Source of the DNA: an uncultured Ruminococcus sp.
GTDB taxonomy: Bacteria; Bacillota; Clostridia; Oscillospirales; Ruminococcaceae
Direction of reading: 5' to 3'
NCBI GenBank assembly: GCA_910584195.1
Contig: CAJTYV010000084.1
Coordinates: 1-6,193, forward strand
Length of the DNA: 6,193 nucleotides
Shown: piece after piece, positions 4,023 through 6,193 of the stretch
How the letters are laid out: each line of letters starts with the position of its first letter
Position numbering within the stretch: the first letter of the stretch is position 1
Program-made: the position numbers and the translations under genes
Notes under the pieces: model-generated
Database searches by the model: none
What the model was told of the DNA's origin: nothing
The model's input: only the letters and a program-made list of their open reading frames with translations

Positions 4023-4298
4023 TTACCCCGTACCATGCAGACGCTTTGTAGCCTGTGCTTTCTGTTCCTCGGTCAAGGTCACTGTGCGCTCTTTGGTTCG
4101 TATGCTGACAAAGTTCCTCGGCATGGCGTAGGTCTTTCCGGCGGCGGTCTGCGCTATGCACTGGAAGTCCTGCGGGTTCTTTTCCACAAGTTTATCCATT
4201 TTCCTTATCCACGCCGGATAGGACGTGTAGAGGGTGGCGGTGGTTTCATCAGCGCAAAAGCTGATATGCACTTCCTGTTCGCATTTTAACAGTTTCAT
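4023..4298 (-). CDS. Conserved-looking small protein of unknown function (91 aa)
   Basis: Not recognised by name, although small proteins of this style commonly sit between recombinase and repA on clostridial elements. Residues 1-30 look like beta strands (KLLKCEQEVHISFCADETTATLYTS), then a helix WIRKMDKLVEKNP (30-42), strands FQCIAQTAAGKTYAMPRNFVSIR, and a basic helical tail LTEEQKAQATKRLHGTG. It is soluble with no signal peptide. The ATG at 4298 is chosen because AAAGGAGG precedes it by 11 bases; an in-frame ATG at 4397 would run through the terminator hairpin and lacks a binding site. It is followed by repA in the same direction and shares base composition with int and repA, not with the AT-rich centre. 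Confidence 0.82.
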   Translation of the reverse strand: MKLLKCEQEVHISFCADETTATLYTSYPAWIRKMDKLVEKNPQDFQCIAQTAAGKTYAMPRNFVSIRTKERTVTLTEEQKAQATKRLHGTG

Positions 4299-4335
4299 GG
4301 TCTTGGTGTCCTCCTTTCCTGTGGGTTCTGTGCTT

Positions 4336-4351
4336 CGTTTTCCCTGTTCGG
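4336..4351 (-). repeat. Dispersed repeat, variant copy 3 (leader of the 91-aa gene)
   Basis: CGTTTTCCCTGTTCGG, a diverged form of the 15-bp repeat at 1115-1129 and 3966-3980, located between the recombinase terminator and the ribosome binding site of the 91-aa gene. Confidence 0.45.
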
Positions 4352-4356
4352 TTAGG

Positions 4357-4392
4357 AAAAACGAAAAGACCGCAACAAACGCCGCAGTCTTT
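4357..4392 (-). terminator. Rho-independent terminator downstream of the recombinase
   Basis: On the minus strand AAAGACTGCGGC, a GTTT loop and GTTGCGGTCTTT form a 12-bp stem (4365-4392; three G-T pairs), followed by TCGTTTTTCC. The plus-strand reading has mismatches in place of the wobbles, so it acts on minus-strand transcripts. It starts 24 bases past the recombinase stop. Confidence 0.85.
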
Positions 4393-4415
4393 CCCACTCA
4401 ATGATATTCTGTTGT

Positions 4416-6185
4416 CTAAATCGCTTCTCGGAGTGCGGCTTCTGCCTTTAATCTTGCCCTGCGCTCCTTGTCATACTGTTTCTTGCGTTCTTTCCTTGCC
4501 TTTTCCTTTTCCTGCTCGATTTTTTCCCAATCGACAGGCTCGCTTACATTTGGCAGTCCGATTTTGCCGATAAAGTTGAAATGTATCTCAATTTCCTGTG
4601 TCCTGTGGCTTCTTTTTTCCCCGTACACTGGCTCATGTATTAGCACTCTGTCTATAAATTCGTTCAGCATGGGGGTTGTGATTTCGTCAAACTCACTGTA
4701 TTTCTTCACAAGCCGCATGAATTTGTCTGTCCTTATCTCGTTTTCCTTGCCCTGTGCTATGATGTTGTCAAGTTCTTCCGTCCTCGCTTCAAGGGTGCTT
4801 AATTCGCTGTCATAGTCCGCAAGAAGCCTTGTAAAGTGCCTGTCGGGTATCTTCCCCGTTGCGTTGCCCTCGTACAGTTTCTTGATGAGGTCGTTAAGTT
4901 CGTCAATCCGTTTTGCGGCGGTGCGTTTCTCATTCCGGCTGTCTGTTATGATGCGCTCGCTTTCCTTGTCGTCCATTTCACGCACTGTATTGAGAAATTC
5001 TTCCTCATGCTCCAGCGCAAAGCCGCATACCTCACGAATGGAAACAGCGATAAGGCTCTCAACTGCCGACACTTTCACGCTGTGGGCGGTGCATTGCCTG
5101 TGTATGTTGCGGTAGTTGCCGCAGGTATAAAGATTGTCGCTGTCGTAGATTTTTCCGTTCGCCCTGTGCTGTGACTGTGGGCTTCGGTAGTACATTCTGT
5201 GTCCGCAGTCGGCGCAGTAAAGCAGTCCTGTTAGACGGTTCGTATATGTGCCGTTTGGCACTTCCTTACGGATTGTCTTTCTCGCTTTCTGTGCGGTATT
5301 CCATGTTTCCTCGTCAATGATTGCTTCGTGGGTGTTGGGGAATATCATCAGTTCTTCGGGTTTCGCCTTACGCCTTTTCTTGGTCTTAAAACTTTCAAGG
5401 ACGGTCTTTCCCAAAACAGTGTGCCCCATGTATTCCTGCTTTTCCAGTATGTAGCATACGGCGGTGTTAGACCATGTGTAAGGACTTGTAAAACTTTTGC
5501 TATGGTTGTTTTCGGGGCAATGCTCGGCGGCATAGGCTGACGGGATAAGGACACGCTCGTCTGTCAACTGCCTTGCAATCGCTGACACACCCACGCCCTC
5601 AATCACAAGCCGGTATATCCGGCGCACTACCTCGGCGGGTTCGGGGTCAATGATTAGGTGCTGCTTATCCTGCGGGTCACGCAGATAACCATAGGGAACG
5701 CTTGGGGAAACACGTTTCCCCTCCTGCATTTTGGCTTTGAAGATTGCCCGTATCTTTTGGCTTGTGTCCTTTGCGTACCATTCGTTCATAATGTTTAGGA
5801 ACGGCGTAAAATCGTTGTCGCCCATTGTTTCGCTGTCTACGCCGTTGTTTACCGCTATGAAGCGCACACCCTTTTCGGGGAACATGATGTCTGTGTAAAA
5901 GCCGACTTTTAAGTAATTCCTGCCTAGCCTGCTCATGTCCTTTACAATCACTGTGCTTACATTGCCCGCTTCAACCTCGGCTATCAGTTTTTGAAAACCC
6001 TCACGCTCAAAAGTAGTGCCGGATATGCCGTCATCAGTAAAATGCCGGATATTGGAAAAACCCTGTCTTTTTGCGTATTCCTCTAAATACTGTTTTTGGT
6101 TTATGATACTGTTGCTTTCGCCCTGTTGTTCATCATCTCGTGACAGTCTTTCGTAGAGGGCGGTAATCTTTGCGCTGTTCGTCAT
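4416..6185 (-). CDS. Large serine recombinase (site-specific integrase/excisionase, 589 aa)
   Basis: Integrates and excises the element through a phosphoserine link. The resolvase domain (about 7-150) has ALYERLSRDDE with likely nucleophile Ser15, DDGISGT (51-57) and MSRLGR with catalytic Arg86 and Arg89. The recombinase domain (about 165-300) includes VPYGYLRD. A zinc ribbon uses Cys324, Cys327, Cys355 and Cys365. A charged coiled coil follows (about 395-480), as in large serine integrases that need it for directionality. The C-terminus has a DUF4368-like block (LNEFIDRVLIHEP, then IEIHFNF) and a very basic tail. All key residues are intact and the length is normal (TndX-like class). Only eight bases precede the ATG, so its binding site and promoter are not visible. 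The attachment site is not identifiable here. Confidence 0.95.
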   Translation of the reverse strand: MTNSAKITALYERLSRDDEQQGESNSIINQKQYLEEYAKRQGFSNIRHFTDDGISGTTFEREGFQKLIAEVEAGNVSTVIVKDMSRLGRNYLKVGFYTDIMFPEKGVRFIAVNNGVDSETMGDNDFTPFLNIMNEWYAKDTSQKIRAIFKAKMQEGKRVSPSVPYGYLRDPQDKQHLIIDPEPAEVVRRIYRLVIEGVGVSAIARQLTDERVLIPSAYAAEHCPENNHSKSFTSPYTWSNTAVCYILEKQEYMGHTVLGKTVLESFKTKKRRKAKPEELMIFPNTHEAIIDEETWNTAQKARKTIRKEVPNGTYTNRLTGLLYCADCGHRMYYRSPQSQHRANGKIYDSDNLYTCGNYRNIHRQCTAHSVKVSAVESLIAVSIREVCGFALEHEEEFLNTVREMDDKESERIITDSRNEKRTAAKRIDELNDLIKKLYEGNATGKIPDRHFTRLLADYDSELSTLEARTEELDNIIAQGKENEIRTDKFMRLVKKYSEFDEITTPMLNEFIDRVLIHEPVYGEKRSHRTQEIEIHFNFIGKIGLPNVSEPVDWEKIEQEKEKARKERKKQYDKERRARLKAEAALREAI

Positions 6186-6193
6186 TGTAAATT

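Noticed and set aside
4299..4397. N-terminal extension of the 91-aa protein to ATG 4397
   Set aside because: The extension would be translated from the terminator hairpin and its T-tract, with no binding site, whereas AAAGGAGG supports 4298.
4393..4415. Attachment site (att core) next to the recombinase stop
   Set aside because: No direct repeat of a possible core could be found within the window, and the recombinase reads inward, so the element end more likely lies beyond 6193.
4468..5540. Several plus-strand and out-of-frame open frames inside the recombinase
   Set aside because: They are shadows of an intact 589-codon recombinase whose catalytic and zinc-binding residues are all in frame.

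Overview
The window looks like part of an integrative and mobilizable element (or the mobilization end of a larger conjugative element) from a Bacillota host, most likely a gut Clostridia member (Lachnospiraceae/Oscillospiraceae type). The grounds are protein style (MobA/MobL relaxase, DUF3847, RepA_N initiator, large serine recombinase with zinc ribbon and coiled coil), strong AGGAGG-type ribosome binding sites and compact minus-strand operons. No chromosomal housekeeping gene is visible, so the host is inferred only from family style.

Layout, left to right. At 1-991 (minus) is the N-terminal 330 residues of a MobA/MobL (MOBQ) relaxase; its 3' end lies outside the window. At about 1025-1242 is a hairpin-rich intergenic region holding a convincing origin of transfer: an IncQ/pIP501-type nick core at 1195-1206, with a hairpin on each side. 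At 1226-1498 (minus) is a DUF3847 protein, followed by a strong hairpin terminator (1549-1584). At 1613-2500 (minus) is an AT-rich operon of three small unrecognised genes, two of them overlapping by 8 nt. Facing away from it are two plus-strand HTH regulators (2639-2887, 3027-3257), a tandem duplication that copied the promoter/operator region as well as the gene. At 3258-3509 there is no intact gene: it holds a large inverted repeat, three 23-bp iteron-like repeats, a stretch resembling the RepA inter-domain linker in the opposite orientation, and a 29-nt pyrimidine tract. At 3510-3875 (minus) is a short RepA_N initiator lacking the usual C-terminal domain, preceded by a 91-aa unknown protein (4023-4298), a terminator (4357-4392) and a 589-aa large serine recombinase (4416-6185).

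How it fits together (inference): the serine recombinase excises and integrates the element. The relaxase, probably helped by the DUF3847 protein, nicks oriT for transfer using conjugation machinery supplied elsewhere. RepA and the iterons may allow, or once allowed, replication of the circular form. The HTH pair probably represses itself and the divergent small-gene operon. The AT-rich centre (about 1500-3500) differs in base composition from the mob and int/rep flanks and looks like a separately acquired module. It is the only candidate here for an undescribed function, and nothing in its sequence reveals what that function is.
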